A stretch of 64,000 nt of DNA from Natronosalvus caseinilyticus (GTDB lineage: Archaea; Halobacteriota; Halobacteria; Halobacteriales; Natrialbaceae): contig NZ_CP100395.1 of NCBI RefSeq assembly GCF_017357105.1, positions 166,192 to 230,191 on the forward strand, in the 5' to 3' direction. The translations under genes were made by a program, and so were the position numbers. Shown piece after piece: positions 37,424 through 45,640 of this stretch. Below the pieces are notes generated by a model. It made no database searches. It saw nothing but the letters and a program-made list of their open reading frames with translations, and had not been told where the DNA came from. Each line of letters starts with the position of its first letter. Position 1 is the stretch's first letter.

Positions 37424-38434
37424 ATGGCCATTCACGACAGCACAAATCCAGTTAGCAATAGCTCCACTGAGACACACACTGACGCCCGACAGGCGGCGTA
37501 CGTGGCGTTCCTCCATCGGGTTCCGTTTGCAATCGATGCGCTGACCCTCGGCTTCCTCCCTGGGTTTCGCGAGGATTGTACGTATCAGCAGTCGCAATTC
37601 GATACTCTCGAGTGTCCAGTCGGAATGCTCGATAACGATTTTCGGAATCACGACCTCGACCGGTACGTCGATCGGACGCTCGAGTACGAGCCCGAGGTGG
37701 GTGTTATCGGTGACGCCTACGACGCTACGGAAGCACAGGTGTACGTCGACACAATTCGAGAGCTCCAGGAGAGTCTACCCGAGACGGAGTTCATCATTGT
37801 CCCGAAATGCTGGGCCGCCATTGAGGCAATTCCCGACGATATCGTACTCGGCTACTCGCGAGGGTATGCGGACACACTTGCACACGAGTTCTCTGATCCC
37901 GTTGACTGGCGGGGCCGTCGCGTCCACATCCTCGGTGGCAGCCCACCCAAGCAACTCGAGGTCGTGGAGCAGCTCACTCAGCCAACGCTGACAGGGGAGC
38001 CGCCGGCCGACATCGTCGGCCTCGACTGGAACGGGCTGCATCGTGGCGCGCAGTTCGGCGAGTTCTGGACAGCCGACGGCTGGAACGACAGCGGTCGCGA
38101 CGCCGATCACGTCACCGTTCGGAAGACGGTACGCCATAGTCTCGCCCGAATCCGTGAATTCTGGAAGTCCCACGGTATCTGGCCTGAATCGACACCGGAA
38201 GATGAGGGATTGGACGTCGAATACGAGGGGCCAAGACCAGCTGATCTTGGGCAGGCCTCCTGCACTGAGTGCGGAACGAACGTCTGGCGAACCCGTCGTG
38301 GCCCCTATGTCGCCGAATACGATACCGGGGCAGTCTGTGGATACTGTAGCTACGAGTGCTACTTCACTCACCGCCACCGAAACAACCTCGAGGAAATCGC
38401 CGGCGAGCAGAGTGTCTACTTCCCACCGGCATAA
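37424..38434 (+). CDS. DUF6610-like protein with C-terminal zinc finger
   Basis: 336 residues from the ATG at 37424 (MAIHDSTNPVSNSS); an earlier GTG at 37364 lies in the leader hairpin. YVAFLHRVPFAIDALTLGFLPGF, then VGVIGDAYDATEAQVYVDTI, FIIVPKCWAAIEAIPDDIVL, RRVHILGGSPPKQLEVVEQL. I link this to the haloarchaeal DUF6610 family found on plasmids and integrated elements; the layout (a position-giving barrel with HILGGSP) resembles phage queuosine-type or tgt-like folds. The C-terminus carries a zinc-finger-like set, CTECG ... CGYCSYEC. Function unknown. Confidence 0.7.
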   Translation: MAIHDSTNPVSNSSTETHTDARQAAYVAFLHRVPFAIDALTLGFLPGFREDCTYQQSQFDTLECPVGMLDNDFRNHDLDRYVDRTLEYEPEVGVIGDAYDATEAQVYVDTIRELQESLPETEFIIVPKCWAAIEAIPDDIVLGYSRGYADTLAHEFSDPVDWRGRRVHILGGSPPKQLEVVEQLTQPTLTGEPPADIVGLDWNGLHRGAQFGEFWTADGWNDSGRDADHVTVRKTVRHSLARIREFWKSHGIWPESTPEDEGLDVEYEGPRPADLGQASCTECGTNVWRTRRGPYVAEYDTGAVCGYCSYECYFTHRHRNNLEEIAGEQSVYFPPA

Positions 38435-38599
38435 GCGCTGCCGGATTAAGTGGTATATCAACCATGGAATCTCGAAAACACCACCCCATAATTAAACTAT
38501 CAGAATTGGTTTATCTTTCTAAAACGAGCGAAGGATTCCGTACCCACGTTGACTATTAGAAAATCCAAACCGAATCCATACTTAATAATCCCGGTACGT

Positions 38600-40402
38600 C
38601 TAAAGAGTGACCTTCGTCGCAGGTGCGATTTCTGCGTCAACGTACTGATAGAGGCGTTCGTACAGATCCGAACCCTCTCTAAGCGTATCCCAGTCACCGA
38701 TCAAGGCACAAAAGGCCTTAGCACGGGTCATGGCAACGTTGAGCCGTCGTCTTCCTATTTCATCACCCAAGAAGCCGATGTTACCTCGTTCATTCGATCG
38801 AGTGAAGGAAAGAATCATCGCGTCACGTTCGCTTCCCTGGAAAGAATCAAACGTATCGACTTTCAACTCTTGGAGATTACCGATACCTGCCTGATTCAAA
38901 CGGTCTTTGATATGCTCTGCCTGTTTCCGGTGCGCAGCAGCAACCCCGATCTCATTATCTTGCAGTCCCTTCTTCCGAAGCATTTTGATCACCCGTTCCA
39001 CGTGTTCAGCCTCTTTCGGGTTGTACTTCGACATCCTTCCTTCTTCGTAATCTCCGTTCACCTCGAAAATTCCCATAGGCAGCATATCGAGTTGACCTCG
39101 AATGTTCCCTGCACTTCCCGCTGTCTTGAGATCTCCACCGTAGAACTCCTGTGATGGAAACTCTGCTATTGTCTCGTTCATTCGATATTGGATGTTGAAA
39201 CGGGTGCCGATATCTGGTCCGTATAAACCATTTTCCGCGTACAAGCGTTCGAAGAGTGATTCCTGGGTCTTGTTCTGTAATTGGGAGAACGGTGGCAGCT
39301 GCTTATGGTCACCGACAAGGATAGTTGTCCTTCCCCTGACGATAGGGATCAAACTGGATGGAATCGAAGCTTGAGTAGCCTCATCGATAATCACGTAGTC
39401 AAAGGAGTCAACACCCAGTTTAGCAGAGCTGCTGTTCGTAGAAGCTACTACCTCCGCAGCTTCTGGAGAATAATCGGCCAAGTGTTCCCTAGCAAGTGGA
39501 TGGACCTCTTCCCCATCCAGATTTGTTCGCGCAGTATTGATTTCGTTTTCCAGGTGATGGTGAAGCAAAGAATCCGTGTCAGCCTCAAATTCGTCACTAC
39601 TTCCGATCAAAATGTTGTCGACAGCTGCATTTGTCTCTGCTGCGATCAGCACTCGTTTATCGGCTAAGGCAAGACGACGAGCCAGTTCGACGATGACACG
39701 TGTTTTCCCAGTACCCGGTGGTCCCTGAAGACAAGCAAGGATTTCAGCGTTCAGTGCTTTTTCAATTCCTTCTTTTTGACGTTTATTTTTATAAAGGTCT
39801 TCGTCGAGTTCGCGTGTGTTAGCAACGAACTGGTGGGAGAACTGAACTGGTTCACTGCCTGTAAGGACGGATGCGATAGAATGGTTCTGAGCGTATTCTA
39901 CTGCGTCCAGCTGCCTATTGTATGTTACCGGATTGAGTATTCCGCCGATCGATGAATTGCTGGATTTAGCGATTTCTCCTTGTCGGCTCAGATCTCCGGC
40001 TGCCTCACCAGTAACCTTGACGTCGATCGAGTGCTGTTTGATTTCTTTTATAACACCGGCGGCTTGCACATCGTCACCCTCGTATTCTCCCTGGAGAAGT
40101 ACTTCATTACCCTCGTATAGTCCGTATTTATCTCGTACGTTGGCTGTTTCACCTGTCTGTGGATGTACGGGGATTTCAACTGACAGGACATCCGGAGGTG
40201 TGAGTGTTGACCTGGTAATCTCGACTCCGGGAATGAACGGGGTTCCTTCCAAATACTTTAGTTCGTTTGCAGAGTGGTCGGTAAGCGTCTGGATCGCCTT
40301 TTCGCGTTCGATCTGTCTTTCGTGTGTGACTTTTTCTCGGAGTTGGTCGAAAACTTCGGTTGTGGTGCTGGTCGTGTCCTTAGGTTGCACCTGGCCTTCC
40401 AT
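38600..40402 (-). CDS. SF1 DNA/RNA helicase, UPF1/DNA2-like
   Basis: 600 residues. Walker A LQGPPGTGKTRVIVELARRL (~230-249), Walker B and DEATQ box YVIIDEATQASIPSSLIPI (~335-353), motif III LVGDHKQLPP, motif IV NIQYRMNETI, and C-terminal VDTFDSFQGSERDAMILSFT plus RRLNVAMTRAKAFCALIGD (motifs V-VI). The first ~180 residues form an OB-like domain typical of AAA_11/AAA_12 helicases. The gene is visibly less GC-rich than its neighbours, suggesting transfer. All core motifs are intact. Possible roles in repair or element defence are inference only. Confidence 0.92.
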   Translation of the reverse strand: MEGQVQPKDTTSTTTEVFDQLREKVTHERQIEREKAIQTLTDHSANELKYLEGTPFIPGVEITRSTLTPPDVLSVEIPVHPQTGETANVRDKYGLYEGNEVLLQGEYEGDDVQAAGVIKEIKQHSIDVKVTGEAAGDLSRQGEIAKSSNSSIGGILNPVTYNRQLDAVEYAQNHSIASVLTGSEPVQFSHQFVANTRELDEDLYKNKRQKEGIEKALNAEILACLQGPPGTGKTRVIVELARRLALADKRVLIAAETNAAVDNILIGSSDEFEADTDSLLHHHLENEINTARTNLDGEEVHPLAREHLADYSPEAAEVVASTNSSSAKLGVDSFDYVIIDEATQASIPSSLIPIVRGRTTILVGDHKQLPPFSQLQNKTQESLFERLYAENGLYGPDIGTRFNIQYRMNETIAEFPSQEFYGGDLKTAGSAGNIRGQLDMLPMGIFEVNGDYEEGRMSKYNPKEAEHVERVIKMLRKKGLQDNEIGVAAAHRKQAEHIKDRLNQAGIGNLQELKVDTFDSFQGSERDAMILSFTRSNERGNIGFLGDEIGRRRLNVAMTRAKAFCALIGDWDTLREGSDLYERLYQYVDAEIAPATKVTL

Positions 40403-40471
40403 TCAAGACTATGGTAGTTATTGAATGAGTAAAAGCTTTCAGCTTTTTCTGGTGAGAGCAGGCAGCTCTCC

Positions 40472-40766
40472 GGTCCCAAGGAAACCGACGCCTCGCTGCT
40501 CGTCCGTAGCGACGTCGACTTCTACGACTGTCGGCTCAATGCCGGGGGGTGCGACCACACTCCCGTCCCGGGCTGGTTGGCACACTTACCTCTATGTCTT
40601 TGAGGGTTCCGTCGACGTCGGCGGTGAATCCGTGGGGCACACTGAGAGTGCCCCTGTGATTGACGATATCGACGTGGTCGTCATTGCAACTGAGGACTCG
40701 ACGATCGTCGCGTTCAATATCAACCCAGATGCCTTGATCACGCGCCAAGGTACAATCGGCCGGTGA
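40472..40766 (+). pseudogene. Remnant of a pirin-like (cupin) gene
   Basis: One frame gives ETDASLLVRSDVDFYDCRLN, AGGCDHTPVPG; after a one-base slip near 40575 another gives WHTYLYVFEGSVDVGGESVG ... ALITRQGTIGR to the stop at 40766. Together they look like the C-terminal cupin of a pirin-type protein (YVxEGSVxVxGE). The N-terminal two thirds are missing. It lies between the helicase gene and leader L4. Confidence 0.5.
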
Positions 40767-40792
40767 GATCCGACAGGCAGACCACCGGTGGT

Positions 40793-40821
40793 GTTTTTTG
40801 TCCCCCTTGAGAGGGTGAGGG
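40793..40821 (+). ncRNA. Dual-hairpin 5' leader element L4
   Basis: T6, C5 (40802-40806), GGG run 1 (40813-40815) and GGG run 2 (40819-40821). Proximal hairpin CCCT-TGAG-AGGG. A perfect palindrome ACCACCGGTGGT (40781-40792) precedes it. It ends 25 nt before GTG 40847. Confidence 0.55.
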
Positions 40822-40846
40822 CTTCATTGAGAGCTCTCACAGTCAG

Positions 40847-41203
40847 GTGATTTCCGTGAGTCAACAACAGCGAACGGGCGATGTGTCGATCGACGATATT
40901 CCAATCAATATCTCGCACACCCAATCCGGGGAAATCGAGCCAGCCGAAGTGCCAGCGAAAATCGAGTCGATTACCCATGGTCTAGCGAGCGAACAGCCAC
41001 CAACGAACCCACTGGTCGTTCTCAAGGTGGCTCGCTGGTGGTACATTCATGGCAAAGGCGGATCGGATCCCGCCTTCCGGTGGGCCATCGAATGGACGCG
41101 TCATCTGGCGACCGAGACGCCTAGTGACGTCAAACGGTTCGACGAGTTCCTCGAGTACCTGGTCACGCTCGGCTTCGCTGACGAGATCCACGAACTCCGT
41201 TAA
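40847..41203 (+). CDS. Hypothetical protein, mobile-element cargo
   Basis: 118 residues from GTG 40847 (a second GTG at 40856 would give MSQQQRTGDV). A polar start, then LVVLKVARWWYIHGKGGSDP and AFRWAIEWTRHLATETPSDV, FDEFLEYLVTLGFADEIHEL. Helical with a Trp-rich centre. Not recognised. It sits after leader L4 and 89 bp before the ArdC-like gene, which has its own leader L5. Confidence 0.6.
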   Translation: MISVSQQQRTGDVSIDDIPINISHTQSGEIEPAEVPAKIESITHGLASEQPPTNPLVVLKVARWWYIHGKGGSDPAFRWAIEWTRHLATETPSDVKRFDEFLEYLVTLGFADEIHELR

Positions 41204-41224
41204 CCGAGAGAACGGTTTTTTGTA

Positions 41225-41246
41225 CGCGCCGAAGGCGTGCGGCGCG
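41225..41246 (+). ncRNA. Dual-hairpin 5' leader element L5
   Basis: After T6 (41215-41220), CGCGCC (41225-41230) can pair distally with GGCGCG (41241-41246), or CGCC (41227-41230) with GGCG (41234-41237). The same two-choice layout as L1-L4 but with a different base-paired sequence, i.e. compensatory change. 45 nt before the ATG at 41292. Confidence 0.6.
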
Positions 41247-41291
41247 TTCTGAACTGCCACAGTCGCAGTAAAACCCCATTTGGTGAGCATA

Positions 41292-42230
41292 ATGGCTACA
41301 ATCAGTGACTCGTCGGTCTCCTTCAATCAGACCGACACGCGATCGGACGAGATGAACAGTACCATCGAACAGTGGATTGACGACCTCGTCGACGGCGTCG
41401 ACGACGCGCAAGCCAGCGCGGAGTTCCAGGAGTGGCTCGATGTGCAGAGTCGCTTCCATGACTACTCGTATCGAAACACGCTCCTGATCAAGCACCAGTG
41501 TCCCGAGGCGACCCGCGTGGCGGGCTACCGAACCTGGCAGGAGGAGTTCGAGCGTCACGTAAAGGAAGGTGAGTCGGCCATCTGGATCTGGGCACCGATC
41601 ATCACGAAACAGTGCCCGAAGTGTGAAAACTCACCGAGCTACCATGAGAAAATCGACTGCGAGTACGACGAGACGCCCCCCGAGGAGTGGTCGAAGGGCC
41701 TGGTCGGGTTCAAGCCCGCCCCGGTGTTCGACGTCTCCCAGACCGAGGGCGAACCGCTCCCCGAACTCGAGACTGAAGCAACCGGTGACGCCGGCGACCT
41801 CGTCAACCGGCTGACCGATATCGCGGATGAACTCGGTGTGACGGTTCGGATCGTTCCTGAAGACGAGTGGACGCACGGTGAAGCGAAGGGCATCTGCAAA
41901 CAGCTCAGTCTCGTCGATATGCAGCCGCGTGTCGAGGTTCGCGCCCGGGAGAACGATGCCGACCTCGTCCGGACGCTGATGCACGAGTACGCGCACGCCC
42001 TGCTCCACTTCGACATCGACGACGACACCGAACGGTCGAAACGTGAAGTCGAGGCCGAGGCGGTAGCCTACGTCGTCGGGCGCTACTGTGGGCTCGACAC
42101 CAGTGGGTCGGCGTTCTACCTGGCTGCGTGGGAGTCGGACGATCCCGAGGTCGTTCGGGAGCGGCTCGGGCGGATCAGTCGGACGGCAGAAGAACTCATC
42201 GACGTCCTCCAAAACGAACTCTCGTCCTAA
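41292..42230 (+). CDS. ArdC-like protein with zinc-metallopeptidase domain
   Basis: 312 residues from ATG 41292. The N-terminal ssDNA-binding-like part is seen in FQEWLDVQSRFHDYSYRNTL and RVAGYRTWQEEFERHVKEGE, SAIWIWAPI (~45-100), the ArdC pattern. A Cys pair (CPKCEN) lies in an insert. The C-terminal part has the ImmA/IrrE-type zinc motif LMHEYAHALLHFD (~residues 228-240) with a later Glu in EVEAEAVAYVVG. ArdC proteins protect incoming plasmid DNA from restriction. In context it is cargo of a conjugative or integrative element. Confidence 0.87.
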   Translation: MATISDSSVSFNQTDTRSDEMNSTIEQWIDDLVDGVDDAQASAEFQEWLDVQSRFHDYSYRNTLLIKHQCPEATRVAGYRTWQEEFERHVKEGESAIWIWAPIITKQCPKCENSPSYHEKIDCEYDETPPEEWSKGLVGFKPAPVFDVSQTEGEPLPELETEATGDAGDLVNRLTDIADELGVTVRIVPEDEWTHGEAKGICKQLSLVDMQPRVEVRARENDADLVRTLMHEYAHALLHFDIDDDTERSKREVEAEAVAYVVGRYCGLDTSGSAFYLAAWESDDPEVVRERLGRISRTAEELIDVLQNELSS

Positions 42231-42235
42231 CTCAG

Positions 42236-42276
42236 TTAACCAACGTAGGAGAGGCCTCTACCACTCTGTTTGTTAA
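42236..42276. promoter_or_regulatory. Inverted repeat D, degenerate copy of the TTAACCAAC operator
   Basis: TTAACCAACGT (42236-42246), 19 bp, then CTGTTTGTTAA (42266-42276). The second arm matches the consensus at 9 of 11 positions. The same spacing as the perfect sites, immediately upstream of leader L6. Confidence 0.55.
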
Positions 42277-42284
42277 GTTTTTCA

Positions 42285-42308
42285 GCGCCCGCGGAGGGGC
42301 GGAGGCGC
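42285..42308 (+). ncRNA. Dual-hairpin 5' leader element L6
   Basis: GCGCC (42285-42289) pairs distally with GGCGC (42304-42308), or GCCC (42287-42290) proximally with GGGC (42297-42300). Preceded by TTTTT. It ends 20 nt before the ATG at 42329. Confidence 0.6.
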
Positions 42309-42328
42309 ATTCTGACCTCCGTCGAATC

Positions 42329-43144
42329 ATGACTGATCGCTATCTCACGATGGTCCTCGAGGAGGCCGAGCACGTTGCCGAAAAGCACGACCAGGTCGCT
42401 CGAACGGCGGACAACCAAGCCCACGAGTATCTTCGATACGCCGTCCTCCGAGTGCTCGAAGGGGAGGCAGACTACCTGCCAACGGACTGGACGCCGATCG
42501 ACGGTGTGACTGTCGGCTACGGGAGCGATGAGGCGATGTACGACAGCTGGGGCTCCAGCGAAGACTGGTGGGAGACCGTCCCGCCGCAAGAAGCGTGTAC
42601 CCGCTTCCGGGTGTTCTTCCCGGACGACCACCAGACGGTTCCCCACGACATCGTCGACGTGATGGCAACGCTCGGTGCCTGGCGCGTCTGGACTGGGTGC
42701 GCAGCCGCGTGCGGCTCCTACGACCATCGCGAGCGCCGCGAGGTCCACTACCTGTGGCCGGAAGGCCATCCAGTGGAGGAAGTGCTCTACGAGCGGCTCC
42801 GTGGTCCTGCGGAAGCCGTCGCTCCCGACGGTGGCCGAACGGGCGACGTTCGCGACCGCCTGGTCGTCGACGATGACCCACAGTCACAGGACGACCTCGA
42901 GCCACGGACCCAGCGCGCCGTCAATGAAGCGATGGACGTCTCACTGCTTTCGAAAGGTGGTCGATACGAGGTGCAGTCCGCGTCTGGACGTTGGTACGAA
43001 GTCGACGTCATCAGCGAGTCATGTACCTGTCCCGACTGGCAGCAGCGAACACCCGAGGGTGGCTGCAAGCATATGCGTCGAGTAGATCACGAGATCAAAC
43101 GGGGACGCGTTCCCCGCCCAGATGGTCGACTTCCTTCTAAGTAG
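42329..43144 (+). CDS. SWIM zinc-finger protein, mobile-element cargo
   Basis: 271 residues from ATG 42329; the frame is open upstream but overlaps the ArdC-like gene and leader. The C-terminus has a SWIM finger: YEVDVISESCTCPDWQQRTP, then GGCKHMRRVDHEI (CxC...CxH, ~residues 225-260). The middle has FRVFFPDDHQTVPHDIVDVM and WTGCAAACGSYDHRERRE. SWIM domains bind DNA or protein and often accompany ArdC-like genes on haloarchaeal elements. It ends 14 bp before the convergent nucleotidyltransferase gene. Confidence 0.8.
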   Translation: MTDRYLTMVLEEAEHVAEKHDQVARTADNQAHEYLRYAVLRVLEGEADYLPTDWTPIDGVTVGYGSDEAMYDSWGSSEDWWETVPPQEACTRFRVFFPDDHQTVPHDIVDVMATLGAWRVWTGCAAACGSYDHRERREVHYLWPEGHPVEEVLYERLRGPAEAVAPDGGRTGDVRDRLVVDDDPQSQDDLEPRTQRAVNEAMDVSLLSKGGRYEVQSASGRWYEVDVISESCTCPDWQQRTPEGGCKHMRRVDHEIKRGRVPRPDGRLPSK

Positions 43145-43158
43145 AGGTGGAGACCCGA

Positions 43159-43962
43159 CTACTCCACCGGACTGACTGTGTCGCCTTCTTGGCGCACTCG
43201 GTCAAATTCTACAAGATACGCAACCCTGTCCCGGACTTCATCGATGTCTATTCCAAGATCGGCTGCCAGTTCGTCAACGGTCATCGGTTCATCGAGTGCC
43301 TGGAGGACTTCGAGCCCGCGGTAGTATCGGTTCGTCAGCTCTTGGATGCGGTCCTCGATCGGTGTAGTCACCCCGTATCGCTCGTCGAGTTCGATCAGAG
43401 CCTCGTTCGCGAAGGTGGCAAACTGATCGTCACCGAGCCGGTCGATCTGCGCTTCGAGTTCATCTCGGGCGACGTCGTATTCGAGGCCAGCCTGCACGAG
43501 CATATTCATGTCCTCGATGTCGTCGTCGCGACCTGCGATCATCTTAAACAGGAAGATATCTTCGTTACTGACCAGTCGAACCGTCAGTCGATCCGTCGCG
43601 AGGAACGGCTCGCTGCGCTCTTGCATACCGTCGGTCAGCACGAGTTTGTTTGCGACCTGTTGGTTGAAGATGTCGAGGCGGCAGCCATCGTCGTTCTCGA
43701 CGCAGCTGGTCGCACCCAGCGCCCGGTAATCGGCCTCCAGCGATTGCACCTCCGAATATCCGAGGTCCATTAGGACGGCCCACAGCTGGCTGTACGCGTC
43801 GCCGTCCGCGACGACGAGGTCAATATCCTTTGTCGCCCCCTTGAGGTCGCGCAGCGACATCGCGCCGCCACCGATCAGGTAAACCGTGAGCGGGTCAGAC
43901 AGGCCATCTGAGATTCGCTGAAACTCGTTCTCGATGTATTTGCGGCCGAATGTTGGTCTCAT
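43159..43962 (-). CDS. Nucleotidyltransferase (AbiEii/MNT-like, DUF6036-type), toxin-like
   Basis: 267 residues. The nucleotidyltransferase signature is LIGGGAMSLRDLKGATKDID with the GG at 31-33 and catalytic Asp46 and Asp48; a further conserved block NDIFLFKMIAGRDDDIEDMN lies near residue 130-150 (VSNEDIFLFKMIAGRDDDIE). The C-terminus ends in a winged-helix-like part (LDEPMTVDELAADLGIDIDE). The start overlaps the stop of the HTH gene (ATGA). Family knowledge: such enzymes pair with HTH regulators as toxin-antitoxin or abortive-infection modules. Intact here, unlike the copy at 24989. Confidence 0.82.
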   Translation of the reverse strand: MRPTFGRKYIENEFQRISDGLSDPLTVYLIGGGAMSLRDLKGATKDIDLVVADGDAYSQLWAVLMDLGYSEVQSLEADYRALGATSCVENDDGCRLDIFNQQVANKLVLTDGMQERSEPFLATDRLTVRLVSNEDIFLFKMIAGRDDDIEDMNMLVQAGLEYDVARDELEAQIDRLGDDQFATFANEALIELDERYGVTTPIEDRIQELTNRYYRGLEVLQALDEPMTVDELAADLGIDIDEVRDRVAYLVEFDRVRQEGDTVSPVE

Positions 43963-44885
43963 TTGGGTAGTGGCACCTCGTAGTCAGCCGCCAGCTCCTG
44001 GAACTTGGACCACTCGGGGAGGCGGTCACTGTCGACTGCTCCCTGCGTCTCGAGGTACCGGAGCAGGGCGTCCATTTCGTCTTCCAGGCCGTATTTCACC
44101 GCTTGCTCTCGAGGATCATTCTCGTCGATGTCGACGCGGGTGAGTAACAGGAGACAGTACGAGCGGTGGCGGGTGTCATCGTCAATCAGCAGCGTGTGAC
44201 AGCAGAGTTCCGCCGGCGAGATTTCCGCTACGTCCTCGGAGTAGAGGTAGTAGCGGTGGCGGGTCAACAGAAACTGGAGGTCGAACGCCGCGAATCGAGC
44301 GAGGCCGGTTTCGTGGAAGTTCTCCGCGTCGACTTCCGTCTCGGTCTGCGCGAGAAATTCGTCGTGATCCTCCCAGAGAATCGTGCCATTCGGGGCGACC
44401 GCTTCGAGACTCTGTCGGTGAAGATGGTGCGTCAATTCGCGTGCGAATTCATTGAGTCGGTCGAAGTCGGCGTTGAAGTCGTATCGGCTGTCGTCCGTGC
44501 CGACGAGACCACGGTCGCGCAGCCGTTTCAAAACTCGGTTGACCGTGTTGCGGTAGTTGTTGCTTTGGTCGGCGATTTCGGAGACGGTTCGCGGCTGATC
44601 GAGGTAGTAGAGTACCTCGAAGGCCTTGCCGGTCAACAGCTCAGGGAAGTCGATGTGCGAGTGCTGGCGGACGAGGTCCTGGTAGACTTCGACGGCCCGG
44701 CTATCAGAGGGAACGACTCGCTTTCGGCGACCGTCGCGTTCCGTGTAGACGAGGCCTTTCTCGACGAGGTCCGCGACAGCCCGGGAGAGATAGCTCTCGC
44801 TATGGTCGAGCTTCGTCGCGATCTCGGAGATCGTGTCGCCGCGTTCGACGGTAGCGAGAACCTCGAGTTCGATGCGCCGAAGCAT
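43959..44885 (-). CDS. Two-HTH regulator paired with the nucleotidyltransferase
   Basis: 308 residues. First HTH ~1-60 (GDTISEIATKLDHSESYLSR, AVADLVEKGLVYTERDGRR), second ~95-145 (QPRTVSEIADQSNNYRNTVN, RVLKRLRDRGLVG). The C-terminal domain matches the protein at 24042 (CCHTLLIDDDTRHRSY versus MCHTLVLDSGSRRVSY). First gene of a two-gene operon. ATTGTACGAAACATGTATAT just upstream (44890-44910) is AT-rich and probably holds its TATA box. Likely the antitoxin or repressor. Confidence 0.8.
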   Translation of the reverse strand: MLRRIELEVLATVERGDTISEIATKLDHSESYLSRAVADLVEKGLVYTERDGRRKRVVPSDSRAVEVYQDLVRQHSHIDFPELLTGKAFEVLYYLDQPRTVSEIADQSNNYRNTVNRVLKRLRDRGLVGTDDSRYDFNADFDRLNEFARELTHHLHRQSLEAVAPNGTILWEDHDEFLAQTETEVDAENFHETGLARFAAFDLQFLLTRHRYYLYSEDVAEISPAELCCHTLLIDDDTRHRSYCLLLLTRVDIDENDPREQAVKYGLEDEMDALLRYLETQGAVDSDRLPEWSKFQELAADYEVPLPK

Positions 44886-44966
44886 GGTGTAACATTGTAC
44901 GAAACATGTATATAAAGAAGTTGCGAGTGATGTTACAAGAAGCGGGTGCAGGTCGACGCTGTTAAC

Positions 44967-45007
44967 TTAACCAACAAAACTATGGGTTGTCGACCCTTGT
45001 TGGTTAA
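44967..45007. promoter_or_regulatory. Inverted repeat B, perfect TTAACCAACAA operator
   Basis: Perfect 11-bp arms at 44967-44977 and 44997-45007, 19-bp spacer. Ends 17 bp before the ATG at 45024, so a bound protein would cover the transcription start. Confidence 0.8.
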
Positions 45008-45023
45008 TACGAGGCAACAGCCG

Positions 45024-45347
45024 ATGTCCTACGAACCACCGACCCCATCGACGAACCTCCCGACGGATTTGGTCAATACGCTCAACGAGTCCACTCCGGA
45101 GCGCCTCCGTGACATTGCCACGTACGCCGAAGAGCTAGCCGAACACAAGGAACGCAAGGCTCGTCTCGAGGAAGAGACAACAGAGGACGAGATCGAAAAT
45201 CGACCAGACGACCTCCCAAATGACGTTCCAACGAAGGCAACGATCACGATCAAAGAGATCAACGACAATCGCTACTACTACTGGCAGTGGCGGGAGGGCG
45301 AAAAAATAAAATCGAAGTACAAGGGGCCGGTCAATCCAGATGAGTGA
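45024..45347 (+). CDS. DUF6788-like small protein
   Basis: 107 residues from ATG 45024. MSYEPPTPSTNLPTDLVNTL, ESTPERLRDIATYAEELAEH, then a highly charged helix, and the ending ATITIKEINDNRYYYWQWRE, KIKSKYKGPV, the hallmark of DUF6788-like proteins (from memory). Preceded directly by inverted repeat B. A broken second copy with the same upstream repeat lies on the minus strand at 48190-48339. A possible small regulator or replication accessory; function unknown. Confidence 0.75.
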   Translation: MSYEPPTPSTNLPTDLVNTLNESTPERLRDIATYAEELAEHKERKARLEEETTEDEIENRPDDLPNDVPTKATITIKEINDNRYYYWQWREGEKIKSKYKGPVNPDE

Positions 45348-45429
45348 ACTTGATTCGGGAGATCTTTCCCGTCGTTTCTCTACAACATTCTCCTCGATGG
45401 AACTGACAACAAGAAAATCAGAGGTCACA

Positions 45430-45617
45430 CTCCCCGTTTTCGAGTTGTAAATGGGATAATGCGGTTGGATAGCACATCATATCTAAAGGGACGTCGAATC
45501 CTGAGTTCCCCACCCCCCGTTTTCGAGTAGTAACGAGAGATTACGGTGAATGACACCCCCCATTTTCGAGTTGTAACCCACCCCAGAGCTCTAACACCCC
45601 CCGTTTTCGAGTTGTAA
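45430..45617 (+). repeat. Iteron cluster downstream of orc (4 copies)
   Basis: Four copies of an ACACCCCCCGTTTTCGAGTT-GTAA type unit at about 45430-45450, 45511-45533, 45553-45576 and 45594-45617, all in the same orientation. One has GAGTAGTAA and one CCCATTTTC. Same unit as the larger cluster at 47180-47675 on the other side of the orc gene. Confidence 0.85.
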
Positions 45618-45640
45618 GTGTGGGGAGAATAAGTTCAAGA

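Noticed and set aside
41200..41240. Possible fifth TTAACC operator after the gene at 40847
   Set aside because: Only TTAACC matches; there is no second arm at the 19-bp spacing.
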